Made by a program: the position numbers and the translations under genes. Shown piece by piece: positions 18,621 through 26,427 of a stretch of DNA of 64,000 nt (within the stretch, counting starts at the first letter, position 1; every line of letters begins with the position of its first letter). The notes under the pieces were generated by a model. The model had not been told where the DNA came from. It saw only the letters and a list, made by a program, of their open reading frames with translations, and ran no database searches. This DNA is from Pseudorhodobacter sp. PARRP1 (lineage in GTDB: Bacteria > Pseudomonadota > Alphaproteobacteria > Rhodobacterales > Rhodobacteraceae): assembly GCA_002256245.1 (NCBI GenBank), contig NKIU01000001.1, forward strand, positions 310,001 through 374,000, given 5' to 3'.

Positions 18621-18648
18621 GGGGAAACCCCCCTTAGGGGGGTTCCCC
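18621..18648. terminator. GC hairpin downstream of the iteron block
   Basis: GGGGAAACCCCCC-TTA-GGGGGGTTCCCC forms a 12-bp stem with one bulged A and a 3-base loop. There is no T-run, so it may be a factor-dependent terminator of the ATPase operon or part of the origin structure. Confidence 0.4.
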
Positions 18649-18709
18649 TTCCCACCTCCGGGATACGCCCGAAATCGTTTGGTCTGTCTGGTGCTGGGGA
18701 GTTCTGGCG

Positions 18710-19153
18710 ATGAATAGAAGTGCTCGAAGGAAACTCGCAGCGAATGCCGAAGCTCTATCGGTGCTGATGGCTGCATCGTGCCTCGGCTACAGCAAGGCCG
18801 GGGCATTGGGGCGGATCAAGGATGCGGGTGCCACCAAGGCGCTCGAGGGTGCATTTGCTTCGATGCTGCGCCAAGGGGGCGAGCCGGTGGTGATCCAGAT
18901 TGGCAACGAGGTGGCGAATGCTTTCCCCTTCCAGTCGGTGCCTGATGTGATCTTTGCATCCTTGGCAAAAGCATGGCTTGCGGTCGGCATCGACAGCGAA
19001 GGCAGAGGAACCTATGCCATGCGGCGGCTGGTGATCGCAGGCCGCACAGAGGCGCAGGAGCGTGACATTGCTGAAGTCGCGATGCTGAGTGAGTTGGCGC
19101 GCGAACTGAATGTTCCGGGCTTTCCAGTCAGTGCGAGCATGGGGCGGGCATGA
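18710..19153 (+). CDS. Hypothetical island protein
   Basis: 147 aa, MNRSARRKLAANAEALSVLM at the N terminus, largely alpha-helical by composition. No family was recognised. Codon use matches a real GC-rich gene. It is followed after 2 bp by a GGGGGGCA/TGCCCCCC hairpin (19156-19179). It lies between the iteron block and the tandem-repeat array, so it could act on either; nothing in the sequence proves this. Confidence 0.6.
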   Translation: MNRSARRKLAANAEALSVLMAASCLGYSKAGALGRIKDAGATKALEGAFASMLRQGGEPVVIQIGNEVANAFPFQSVPDVIFASLAKAWLAVGIDSEGRGTYAMRRLVIAGRTEAQERDIAEVAMLSELARELNVPGFPVSASMGRA

Positions 19154-19284
19154 TCGGGGGGCAGCGGCATTTGCCCCCCCTAATACCCCACCCCCATTAG
19201 GTTCTTCCTACAAATCTACTGCCTACGGGCGCGCTAGGGGCAGATGATTTGAGCCGCTAAACAAGCGGGAAAGCCTAAACCATC

Positions 19285-19310
19285 TTGTTTAACTTAATGA
19301 AACTAAACAA
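19285..19310. promoter_or_regulatory. AT-rich segment with an inverted repeat preceding the tandem array
   Basis: TTGTTTA-N12-TAAACAA lies in an AT-rich stretch (about 19255-19335) that contrasts sharply with the very GC-rich repeats beginning at 19342. It could be a promoter, operator or DNA-unwinding element; no specific motif decides. Confidence 0.3.
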
Positions 19311-19341
19311 TTATTTGCAAAAATGCACATTGGTGCGTGGA

Positions 19342-20133
19342 GATCGGGCGGGGTTTAGCGCGGCGGCGCTGGCCCCCGGCACCACGAGGCGCTGGCGGGC
19401 CGTCCTGGCGATCAGGCGGGGTTTTGCGCGGCGGCGCTGGCCCCCGGCACTAGCTCGAGGCTCTGGCGGGCCGTCCTGGCGATCGGGCGGGGTTTTGCGC
19501 GGCGGCGGTGGCCACCGGCACCAGCTCGAGGCTCTGGCGGTCCGTCCTGGCGATCGGGCGGGGTTTGCGCGGCGGTGCTGGACCCCGGCACGAGCTCGAG
19601 TCTCTGGCGGGCCGTTCTTGCGATCGGGCGGGGTTTAGCGCGGCGGCGCCGGCACCACGAGGCGCTGGCGGGCAGTCGCAGCGATCGGGCGAGATTCTGC
19701 GCGGCGGCGGCGGCGGCCCCCGGCACCAGCTCGAGGCGCTGGCGGGCCGTCCTGGCGATCGGGCGGGGTTTAGCGCGGCGGCGGCGGCACCACGAGGCGC
19801 TGGCGGACAGTCGCGGCGATCGGGCGACCTTCTGCTCGGCGGCACCTAGCACCTGCTCGAGTCTCTGGCGGGCCGTTCTGGCGATCGGGCGGGGTTTAGC
19901 GCGGCGGCGGTGGCACCATGAGGCGCTGGCGGGCCGTCCTGGCGATCAGGCGGCATTCTGCGCGGGGGTGGTGGCTAATGGCACCAGCTCGAGGATCTGG
20001 CGGGCCGTTCTGGCGATCGGTCGGGGTTTTCCGCGGCGGCGCTGGCCCCCGGCACCAGCTCCAGGCTCTGGCGGGCAGTCTTGCCGATCGGGCGGGGTTT
20101 AGCGCGGAGGCGGCGGCACCAGGTCGAGGCTAT
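19342..20133. repeat. GC-rich tandem array, 12 units of 61-74 bp with higher-order A/B alternation
   Basis: Units begin with GATCGGGCGGGG (or a close variant) at 19342, 19410, 19481, 19552, 19622, 19683, 19757, 19818, 19883, 19944, 20015 and 20086; the last unit is partial. In units 5-10 a 61-bp form with GGGGTTTAGCGCGG alternates with a longer 65-74-bp form containing TTCTGC, giving a ~130-bp higher-order repeat. Long frames on both strands are by-products of GC content and periodicity. There are no constant repeats with unique spacers, so it is not CRISPR. Confidence 0.85.
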
Positions 20134-20538
20134 TCATGCCAAAAGACCGGAAAGTGCAACAACCCCTTTTACAAACAAAGCCAGTGCAGCCAAGGCGCAC
20201 AGAAGGCCAAGCCCGCGCGACATTTCTAGAGCTATCTCATAGCCCCGCTGGCCCCTGTAGAAATCACACTGCAACTGGAATACCGTGCTGAGGTAAACAA
20301 ACAGCCAAGTCACAGTTCCAAAGAAGGCCCCAAGGCCCCAGCACATAACGACGGTTGCAACTGCCCCGGTGTCATTATTCAAAGAGACAAGTTTATCTGC
20401 CTGCGTCAGCAGCGCAAGCCACGACCCCGAATTGAGCAAGGTGACAGCTGCAACACCACCCTTTGCGGCCGCGATCTGGCGCTCGGTGTGTATATCCCAA
20501 CGTTGATCTAGTTCGGTTTGGTTTCGCAAATCATCCAT
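20134..20538 (-). CDS. Small predicted membrane protein of the island
   Basis: 134 aa with a hydrophilic N terminus (MDDLRNQTELDQRWDIHTER) and two or three hydrophobic segments, notably VVMCWGLGAFFGTVTWLFVY and GLGLLCALAALALFVKGVVA at the C terminus. No family was recognised. Its stop lies at the right edge of the tandem array. It overlaps the upstream 65-aa frame by about 30 bp. The position in a satellite suggests a holin-like, exclusion or accessory role, but there is no direct evidence. Confidence 0.6.
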   Translation of the reverse strand: MDDLRNQTELDQRWDIHTERQIAAAKGGVAAVTLLNSGSWLALLTQADKLVSLNNDTGAVATVVMCWGLGAFFGTVTWLFVYLSTVFQLQCDFYRGQRGYEIALEMSRGLGLLCALAALALFVKGVVALSGLLA

Positions 20539-20705
20539 ATTCCGCTCCAGCTACGCTCTTTTGCTTGGGTAGGATCGAAACCAACTCTATTGCCGCGCCC
20601 ATAAGACCCGTGGGCCCCATATAGTTCGCCCAGGATAAAAGCTGCCCAAGCTTGGCCGGTTTCTGCGTTTGAAACATATTGCACTTCGTGGTTTTCATCC
20701 GGCAT
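20508..20705 (-). CDS. Small hypothetical protein of the island
   Basis: 65 aa (MPDENHEVQYVSNAETGQAW to ICETKPN), acidic at the start and aromatic/glycine rich in the middle. Its 3' end overlaps the start of the membrane-protein gene in another frame. No family was recognised. The composition is gene-like but the length makes the call tentative. Confidence 0.4.
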   Translation of the reverse strand: MPDENHEVQYVSNAETGQAWAAFILGELYGAHGSYGRGNRVGFDPTQAKERSWSGIWMICETKPN

Positions 20706-20802
20706 TCCTAGGATCCTTTTTTAACCGCATGCCAGCGCCTTCGCCATTTTCTGAGTGGAAAAGCGCGCGCTGGCCCGTAAGTACAGCAAAACGCTCTTAG
20801 AA

Positions 20803-21090
20803 CTAAACGTGCCGCTCCGGATGATAGATGAAACGAGCCTCATTTCCGCGTGGCTGATATGGTTGTTGGTGATCAACTGTCACATATGCAATCTCTCCGT
20901 TCAGAATGCTCTTTCGGTATCGCCTCCCAAAGTGTTGCCGCTCTTTCCCACTCCCGATGCCTAGCCAATCCGCACCAAACAGCAGATCCAATCTAAACAC
21001 GCCTTGCACCTGATTCCGCAGGCGAGCGGGAATTGAGGCGTAAGCGGCACGATACAATTCCGATTCTTGATCGAGCGGACGAAATGCCAT
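20803..21090 (-). CDS. DUF1413-like small protein
   Basis: 95 aa. The pattern VQGVFRLDLLFGADWLGIGSG followed by FGRRYRKSILNGEI resembles the DUF1413 family, where a short domain with a conserved Leu-Phe...Trp...Gly arrangement is predicted to bind nucleic acid. The assignment is by pattern memory only. It starts 3 bp after the stop of a ribbon-helix-helix gene, a two-gene unit reminiscent of toxin-antitoxin or regulator pairs. Confidence 0.55.
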   Translation of the reverse strand: MAFRPLDQESELYRAAYASIPARLRNQVQGVFRLDLLFGADWLGIGSGKERQHFGRRYRKSILNGEIAYVTVDHQQPYQPRGNEARFIYHPERHV

Positions 21091-21093
21091 TTG

Positions 21094-21267
21094 TCAGCCT
21101 TTGGTTAACTCAATGAGTTTTCGAATGAACTCTGGCCGCGATGGTTCTGGATCGAGTTTCGCGCGCTCGGCATCGACCCAGGCCAAAAGATCAGGTTGGA
21201 GGCGCAGCGTTATGGGCGTTGCATTCACCGGCGGGCGACCCATACGCTTCTTTTCATTTTCCGACAT
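21094..21267 (-). CDS. Ribbon-helix-helix DNA-binding protein
   Basis: 57 aa from MSENEKKRMGRPPVN; the frame extends upstream but this start is the natural one. The sequence ATPITLRLQPDLLAWVDAERAK is a beta strand followed by helix, and RPEFIRKLIELT is the second helix: the MetJ/Arc-type fold of antitoxins and small repressors. It is transcribed leftward with the DUF1413-like gene, divergently from the rightward gene at 21380. The 110-bp divergent gap is therefore a candidate regulated promoter. Confidence 0.7.
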   Translation of the reverse strand: MSENEKKRMGRPPVNATPITLRLQPDLLAWVDAERAKLDPEPSRPEFIRKLIELTKG

Positions 21268-21379
21268 TGAAAAGTCCTTGACCTGTCCGACTAGATGATG
21301 GCAGAAAGTAAGCGGGCGAACAAGGTGGTGGAACACCTTGCCGCCCTAACCGAAACGCTGATCTTAGGAGGATCACCGA

Positions 21380-21568
21380 ATGGCTAATCATTGCCATATC
21401 ACTCCCGGCTTGCCTGTGGAAACCCTTCACGAAATTCACGATTGCCTCGCCCTGGCATTGGATGCGACCGAAAGCAGGTCAGGCTACAGCCAGCGCGACC
21501 GCGAAGCTCGCAGCTATGTCCGCAGCGCCCTGCGCCAAACCAAGCGCCTGATCGGCGGTGCCCAATGA
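21380..21568 (+). CDS. Small hypothetical protein of the island
   Basis: 62 aa (MANHCHITPGLPVETLHEIH to KRLIGGAQ), predicted helical, with an excellent ribosome-binding site (AGGAGG, 8 bases upstream). The stop overlaps the next start (ATGA), so it heads a coupled rightward cluster. No family was recognised. Confidence 0.6.
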   Translation: MANHCHITPGLPVETLHEIHDCLALALDATESRSGYSQRDREARSYVRSALRQTKRLIGGAQ

Positions 21569-21864
21569 CCGGCTCAGTCCTAACCCGCCGTGATCTTATG
21601 GCTGCAATGCCCGTGCTGGCCTTCCTCCCGGCATTTCCTGCCCAGTCGCTCGAAGTGCTACCCCACCTTGGGGCGGGGAACGATTTGGGGGAGTTTTTCC
21701 AAACGCTCCGACAGATGGACAATGTAGGCCGCGCGAATATGGTCGCATGGTTGCGCGGCCAAGATCACTCGATCTTCAACGCCCTTGCAGACCCTGTAGA
21801 ACGCTACTGCGCCCAGCTTAACGCCGCCGATCAGTTTCGGGGCAATGAAAAGAGGGTGCTGTGA
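21565..21864 (+). CDS. Small protein with a twin-arginine-like leader
   Basis: 99 aa from the ATG at 21565, overlapping the upstream stop. The N terminus LTRRDLMAAMPVLAFLPAFPAQS looks like a Tat or Sec leader: a twin arginine followed by a hydrophobic core and a small-residue cleavage region. The remainder (EFFQTLRQMDNVGRANMVAWLRGQ) is amphipathic. No family was recognised. The reading in the frame of 21391 upstream of this start is not used. Confidence 0.6.
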   Translation: MTGSVLTRRDLMAAMPVLAFLPAFPAQSLEVLPHLGAGNDLGEFFQTLRQMDNVGRANMVAWLRGQDHSIFNALADPVERYCAQLNAADQFRGNEKRVL

Positions 21865-22199
21865 TGGGCGCGAAAATCACACGCCGCGCGGTGTTGGCCG
21901 CAACACCCGCATTGGTGTCCTCAGTTTTTGTTGAGCCCTCCCAGGCGGCACCGAGCAGCCCGATCTTGGTGCTCTACAGGCAATGGCATGTCGTGCGCGA
22001 CCAGATCAACGGTGGCGGGAATGATGGGCCGACAGAGGATCTGCTTTACGCCCGAATGGGTGAAATTGAGGAACAGATTTGGCCTTTGCCTTGCACGACT
22101 GCAGCCGACCTGGCGGCAAAGTATGACGTTCAAACCGACTGCGGTGGTTTCTACGCCGATGATAAGTTTGGCGATGAGTGCAGGGTGTTACTTGGGTAA
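21864..22199 (+). CDS. Small protein with a twin-arginine-like leader, second copy of the type
   Basis: 111 aa from the ATG at 21864 (a GTG one codon earlier is possible). N terminus ITRRAVLAATPALVSSVFVE has the same twin-arginine, hydrophobic-core layout as the preceding protein. The mature part contains ILVLYRQWHVVRDQIN and a negatively charged helix. It partly resembles short prophage hypothetical proteins found in Rhodobacteraceae. Function is unknown. Confidence 0.6.
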   Translation: MGAKITRRAVLAATPALVSSVFVEPSQAAPSSPILVLYRQWHVVRDQINGGGNDGPTEDLLYARMGEIEEQIWPLPCTTAADLAAKYDVQTDCGGFYADDKFGDECRVLLG

Positions 22200-22245
22200 G
22201 CACCAGTTTCGACGTGCCATCGCTTCATTTCGGCGGTGGAGCCTC

Positions 22246-22320
22246 ATAAATGGCAACTTTGCAATCTTTTATCTTGCAACGTTGCCATTTATGAAAGATG
22301 GTAGCTTTGCAACTTATGAA
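22246..22320. promoter_or_regulatory. Operator-like inverted repeat upstream of the DNA-binding protein gene
   Basis: A 19-bp arm (22246-22264, ATAAATGGCAACTTTGCAA) is matched by its complement at 22274-22292 with one mismatch, 9-base spacer. A third partial copy, TTTGCAACTTATGAA, lies at 22306-22320. The gene just downstream encodes a putative helix-turn-helix protein, so autoregulation is likely. The core half-site is TTGCAA-N-GTTGCCAT. Confidence 0.55.
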
Positions 22321-22330
22321 GGATATCGCC

Positions 22331-22873
22331 ATGCGTCTGGCACCGTTTCTTGAAGTCACTGGCATTGGAAAACAGAAGAAGGAAAAGTTCAACGCTTTGC
22401 GGCGTCATGATAATTTGCCGTTCGCGACGCACGATGCTGACAAGGGCGAATGGCAGACTTTTACCCTCGATGATGCGTTTCGCATGCGGCTGATGCTCGA
22501 TCTTGTCGGCGCGGAAGGCGAGGGTGACGATACTTTGCACGGGCTTCCCCCGTCATATGCGGTCAAGCTGGTCAGCAACGCGATGGGTCGCTTTGACCGC
22601 CACCCGCTTTCGAGCCTTGACGGCGCTTTGTGGGCTGGTGTCGCGATCTTCGAGGATACTCCGGAGGGTGCCGAGCCTTATCGCTACTCTCGCTGGTTTG
22701 CTGGCGATCTAGCCGATTTGGCCGCGTGGATCTCCGAAATGAGCAAACGCGAAGATGGCACTCCGGTCCGGCTGTTTGCGGCCAACGCCTCGCGCGCCGC
22801 GAAATTCGTGCGGGACCGGGCAGCGGAGCGGGGTTTGCCCGAAGCTCGGGACTTTTCGCAGGGTGAGGCATGA
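22331..22873 (+). CDS. Putative MerR-like/phage DNA-binding regulator
   Basis: 180 aa from the ATG at 22331, chosen because GAAGGA lies about 8 bases upstream; two earlier in-frame ATGs exist. The N terminus (MRLAPFLEVTGIGKQKKEKF, then ALRRHDNLPFATHD and TLDDAFRMRLMLDLV) fits a winged or MerR-like DNA-binding domain seen in Rhodobacteraceae prophages. The C-terminal part (residues ~100-180) is unassigned. It lies directly after a strong inverted repeat and its 3' end overlaps the protease-capsid start by 4 bp. A regulator of the capsid gene is the simplest reading; a small terminase-like DNA-binding role is an alternative. Confidence 0.55.
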   Translation: MRLAPFLEVTGIGKQKKEKFNALRRHDNLPFATHDADKGEWQTFTLDDAFRMRLMLDLVGAEGEGDDTLHGLPPSYAVKLVSNAMGRFDRHPLSSLDGALWAGVAIFEDTPEGAEPYRYSRWFAGDLADLAAWISEMSKREDGTPVRLFAANASRAAKFVRDRAAERGLPEARDFSQGEA

Positions 22874-24849
22874 AAAACGAGCTTTTCCTCTACGGATCCG
22901 TTGGCGAGTCCTTCTGGGGCGAGGAAAGTTTCACGGCGCTTGAAGTTGCAACAGCATTGGCTGCCCTGAGGGGCCCACTAACCGTTCGCCTCAACAGCGG
23001 CGGCGGTATCGCGACCGAAGGGCAAGCGATCTACACCCTGCTTTCCGAATATTCGGGCAATGTCACGGTTATCATTGATGGCGTTGCAGCCTCGGCAGCT
23101 TCGCTGATTGCAATGGCTGGAAATGAAATCGTGATGCCGGAAGGTAGCCTTATGGTCATCCATGACCCGGCTACACCGATCACCGATGGCCGTGGCACGG
23201 CGGCGGATCACTCTGCAATCGCAAGTATGCTCGAGACGATCTCGGCAGAGTACGCGAAAGTTTACGCGCGGCGATCGGGAAAGAGCGTTGATGAGGCTCG
23301 CGAAATCATGCGGGCTGAAACGGTTTACGGCGGCGCGGACGCGGCCCTGCACGGCTTTGCCACACGCACAGACACCGCCAAGGCGGCAGCATTCGACTAT
23401 CGGATCTATGCAAATGCGCCCCGCGCTCTGCGCGAGGCATCTAATCGCTTCGGGATAGCTCGGAGCAAAGAGGCCGTCTTGGCCATGATCGCAGGGCGAT
23501 CCTGCAGAATGGAGCAGAATATGAACGTCAAAGTGGATGTCGTGGCTGATGATGATCAGTCGCAGCCAGCAGAAAAGTCGCTGGATAAAACCGGCAGGGC
23601 GATCCTGTCCGCAACTGCCAAGGCTGGCTTGCCTGCAAGTTTTGCCAACGACCTGATCAATCGCAATGTCCCGAAAGATGAGGCGCTCACCATGATCTCG
23701 GCAGAATGGAAAAAACAGGGCGACGTAGATGCGCCGATGTTTGGCCGTAAGGCAGAAGTCGGAATGTCGCACGACTCGCCGCAGGCGGTTGCTGCGCGCA
23801 TGGCGGACGGTCTCGCTGCGCGTGTTGGGTCGCGTATCGGCGTGAAGTATGAGCCGAAAGCAGGCGCGGAATTTGCCGAAATGTCAGTGCCGGATATGAT
23901 CGCTGCTTACGGGCGATTGACTGGTGGCGGATCTTCGATCGGCGGGGCACAAATGGCGGGTTATCACACCACCTCGGACTTCGCTTTGACGGCCGGCGCT
24001 GGTGCCATGACGAATGTTGTGAAGGCCGGGTTTGCTGCCCAGCCCCCGGCACTTCTGACTGTCGCCAACAAGAAAAGCGCATTGGACTATCGCAGCGGCT
24101 ACGGTGTCGGGTTGAGCGGATCTGGCGCAATGAAGGTATTGGGCGAATCCGCTGAAATTCAGGCTGTGACCGTCGATGAAACGGGCGAAAACAAGGCTGT
24201 ACCCGATGACCTGGCAGCAATGTTTTTCCTTTCGAATAAGTCGCTGGTGAATGATGGTACCGCGATGCAGATGTTGGCCGAAATCTCGCAAAAGATGCTG
24301 ATCGGCGCTCAACAGACTGCCCGCAACGTCTTGATTGCGCCGCTGCTTGCAAATAGCGGGGCAGGTCAGACCATGCGCGATACAAACCCGTTGTTCTTTG
24401 CTGCGCGCGGAAACCTTGCGGCCAGTGGCGCGGCACTGAGCGTTGCCTCGCTTTCGGTGGCTCGCACGGCGATGGCGCGGCAGGTTGACAGCCAAGGCAA
24501 CGCCTTGGCGCTGGCTCCCAAGTTTTTGGTTGTTCCGCCCGAGCTTCAGACAGTGGCTGAGCAGCTCGTTGCAACGCTACAGGCGAACATCGCCACCTCC
24601 GTTAACCCGTTCGCGGGCAAACTCGAGGTCATCACCGAAGCTGGCCTGACCAGCGCGACGGCGTGGTATTTGGTGGCCGATCCTCTTGCTGATGAGGGCC
24701 TTTGTTATGCCTACCTCGACGGACAGGAAGCGCCTTCCGTTGAATCCAAGGATGCTTGGAACCGCCTCGGCATGGACTTCCGCATCACTTGGGCGCTCGG
24801 GGCGGCTTTCCATGGCTGGCGCGGCTGGTATAAAAACGCCGGAGCGTAA
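22870..24849 (+). CDS. ClpP-like prohead protease fused to phage major capsid protein
   Basis: 659 aa. Residues 1 to ~180 form a ClpP/S14-type head-maturation protease: oxyanion-hole motif NSGGG (42-46), catalytic Ser in GVAASAAS (Ser75) and catalytic His in MVIHDP (His98). Residues ~218-659 are a phage major head protein: an N-terminal charged delta-like region (VVADDDQSQPAEKSLDKTGR) and then a capsid-type domain ending AFHGWRGWYKNAG. A good internal start (GGAG, 6 bases, ATG at 23521) could make capsid alone. Fusion of protease and capsid is known in some phages. No portal, terminase or tail genes accompany it. Confidence 0.8.
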   Translation: MKNELFLYGSVGESFWGEESFTALEVATALAALRGPLTVRLNSGGGIATEGQAIYTLLSEYSGNVTVIIDGVAASAASLIAMAGNEIVMPEGSLMVIHDPATPITDGRGTAADHSAIASMLETISAEYAKVYARRSGKSVDEAREIMRAETVYGGADAALHGFATRTDTAKAAAFDYRIYANAPRALREASNRFGIARSKEAVLAMIAGRSCRMEQNMNVKVDVVADDDQSQPAEKSLDKTGRAILSATAKAGLPASFANDLINRNVPKDEALTMISAEWKKQGDVDAPMFGRKAEVGMSHDSPQAVAARMADGLAARVGSRIGVKYEPKAGAEFAEMSVPDMIAAYGRLTGGGSSIGGAQMAGYHTTSDFALTAGAGAMTNVVKAGFAAQPPALLTVANKKSALDYRSGYGVGLSGSGAMKVLGESAEIQAVTVDETGENKAVPDDLAAMFFLSNKSLVNDGTAMQMLAEISQKMLIGAQQTARNVLIAPLLANSGAGQTMRDTNPLFFAARGNLAASGAALSVASLSVARTAMARQVDSQGNALALAPKFLVVPPELQTVAEQLVATLQANIATSVNPFAGKLEVITEAGLTSATAWYLVADPLADEGLCYAYLDGQEAPSVESKDAWNRLGMDFRITWALGAAFHGWRGWYKNAGA

Positions 24850-24857
24850 TGAAATCG

Positions 24858-24882
24858 GTGCAGGGTGTGCTGCGCCCTGCAC
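24858..24882 (+). terminator. Hairpin after the capsid gene
   Basis: GTGCAGGGTG-TGCTG-CGCCCTGCAC, a 10-bp stem with one G-U pair beginning 8 bp after the capsid stop. There is no T-run, so termination would be weak or factor dependent. The rest of the 228-bp gap to the AlpA-like gene shows no gene. Confidence 0.5.
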
Positions 24883-25076
24883 TGACAGCCGGGATGCCTT
24901 GGGGGCGTCCTGGCGGGACAAGCGGGGGGTGTCCTTAATAACTCCCGCAGCGCAGGCAGTGGACATTTCCGCCCCGCGGGCCTGCGCAATCCAAACAAGC
25001 CGCAACTAAGATAAGACCCCCTGTTTAGGTCCAGATCGCAGGTGCTATTTAGGGCCGCGATGAATGAGGTAAGCCT

Positions 25077-25322
25077 ATGACCGCCCGCCCCGCCCCATTC
25101 CCCTTTCCGACCGGGCTACGCCGTGCCGCTGCTGCGGTTCACTGCGGTGTTTCGGCAGGGCATTTTGACCGTATGGTGAAAGAGGGTGTCATGCCTGCGC
25201 CGCGTGATCTGTTGGGCGTTAAGACGTGGCTGCGGCAAGAATTGGACGAGGCGCTCTTTTCATTGCCGACAATCGGGGACGAAGGAGGCGGCAACACATG
25301 CGACGAGGCATTCGGACTGTGA
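25077..25322 (+). CDS. AlpA/excisionase-like small DNA-binding protein
   Basis: 81 aa. The segment AAVHCGVSAGHFDRMVKEGVMPAPRDLLGVKTW resembles a MerR/AlpA-type helix-turn-helix plus wing, followed by LRQELDEAL. It overlaps the integrase start by 25 bp, the usual place for a recombination directionality factor or integrase regulator. Length fits the family. Confidence 0.7.
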   Translation: MTARPAPFPFPTGLRRAAAAVHCGVSAGHFDRMVKEGVMPAPRDLLGVKTWLRQELDEALFSLPTIGDEGGGNTCDEAFGL

Positions 25323-26401
25323 AGCTAAAGCACCTCAATGCCGCAGGATCTTTCCCAAGCGGCAACGAGCGGCTTTACTATCGCCCCAAGGGTCAAAAAG
25401 GCATCGCCATGCCCGACCTGCCCCGCGATCACCCCAAGTTTCTTGCGGCTTATGCAGCGGCGGCTGGCCTGTCCGAATTGCCCATGCCCTCGGCGCGCTC
25501 TGGCAGCATTGGCGCAGGCGTGACGGCATTTCTGGTGTCGGCTGAGTATCTCGCGCAATCCCCTGGCGTAAGGGCGCACTGGCGGCGCGCGCTGGACCGC
25601 ATCCGGGTAAAGTATGGAAACGCGAAAATGAAGGATCTTCAACCACAGCATATTCAGAAGGATTTGCAGGGCTTGAACCCGCACCCGGCAAACAATCGTT
25701 TGCGGGTTTGGCGCGCGATCTGCAACTGGTGGCATGATCAGATTATGATTCCGGGCAACCCAGCCGCAGAGGTGAAGCGCCACAAGGTTCCGAAGTCGGA
25801 CGGTTTCACAGTTTGGCAGGAAGCCGACATTCAAGCTTTCCGCGATCATTGGCCGCTGGCGTCTGCAGAGCGTTTGGCGTTTGAAGTGCTGCACTGGACC
25901 GGGGCCAGAATGTCGGACGCCATCGCGTTGACCGAAGGCATGGTCGGCAAAGATGGCTGGCTGACCTACACCCAAGGCAAAACGCGCAATGAGGTTGTGC
26001 TTCCGTTCCGCGCATCAGCCCCCGAATTTGCGGAACCTGACGGGCAAGTGATGCTTTTGACGGCGCTTGATGCCAGACCGTCACGCCATGCCGTGCTGAT
26101 CGTCACCAGCTTCGGGAAGCCCCGCTCTGTCAAAGCGGCCTCGGCATGGTTCGCAGCGGCGGCGCGGGCGGCGGGCGTCAAAGGCAAATCAGCTCACGGG
26201 CTGCGCAAGTGGCGCGCAGGGTTGATGGCTGGCAACGGTGCCAGCACCAATCAGATCGCGGCGTGGCTGGGCCATGAATCGCTGAAAATGGTGGAGCATT
26301 ACACCAAGAAGGCAGACCGGAAACGGATGCTGACCGGAACGGGCGGGGAACGCCAAAGTTCCAACTTTTTGGCAGAAGTTCCAAAACAGGCAGTAAAGTG
26401 A
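25298..26401 (+). CDS. int: Tyrosine-type site-specific integrase of the island
   Basis: 367 aa from the ATG at 25298, which has GGAGG at good distance; the longer frame overlaps the AlpA-like gene. A SAM-like core-binding domain occupies ~70-160. The catalytic set is intact: Arg204 (WTGARMSD), Lys228 (TQGKTRNE), His300 and Arg303 (HGLRKW), His326 (WLGHES) and nucleophile Tyr335 (VEHYTKK). It ends 27 bp before the att core in tRNA-Arg. In the excised circle it would read towards the first island gene. Confidence 0.93.
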   Translation: MRRGIRTVKLKHLNAAGSFPSGNERLYYRPKGQKGIAMPDLPRDHPKFLAAYAAAAGLSELPMPSARSGSIGAGVTAFLVSAEYLAQSPGVRAHWRRALDRIRVKYGNAKMKDLQPQHIQKDLQGLNPHPANNRLRVWRAICNWWHDQIMIPGNPAAEVKRHKVPKSDGFTVWQEADIQAFRDHWPLASAERLAFEVLHWTGARMSDAIALTEGMVGKDGWLTYTQGKTRNEVVLPFRASAPEFAEPDGQVMLLTALDARPSRHAVLIVTSFGKPRSVKAASAWFAAAARAAGVKGKSAHGLRKWRAGLMAGNGASTNQIAAWLGHESLKMVEHYTKKADRKRMLTGTGGERQSSNFLAEVPKQAVK

Positions 26402-26427
26402 TGGAAAATCATATGTTTAGAAAAGCT

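Noticed and set aside
19412-20102. Overlapping long frames on both strands in the tandem array
   Set aside because: They arise from GC-rich periodic DNA, are low in complexity, lack ribosome-binding sites and occur in several frames at once.
19342-20133. CRISPR array with an AT-rich leader
   Set aside because: Units vary in length (61-74 bp) and there is no constant repeat with unique spacers; the variable parts alternate between two related forms. No cas genes nearby.
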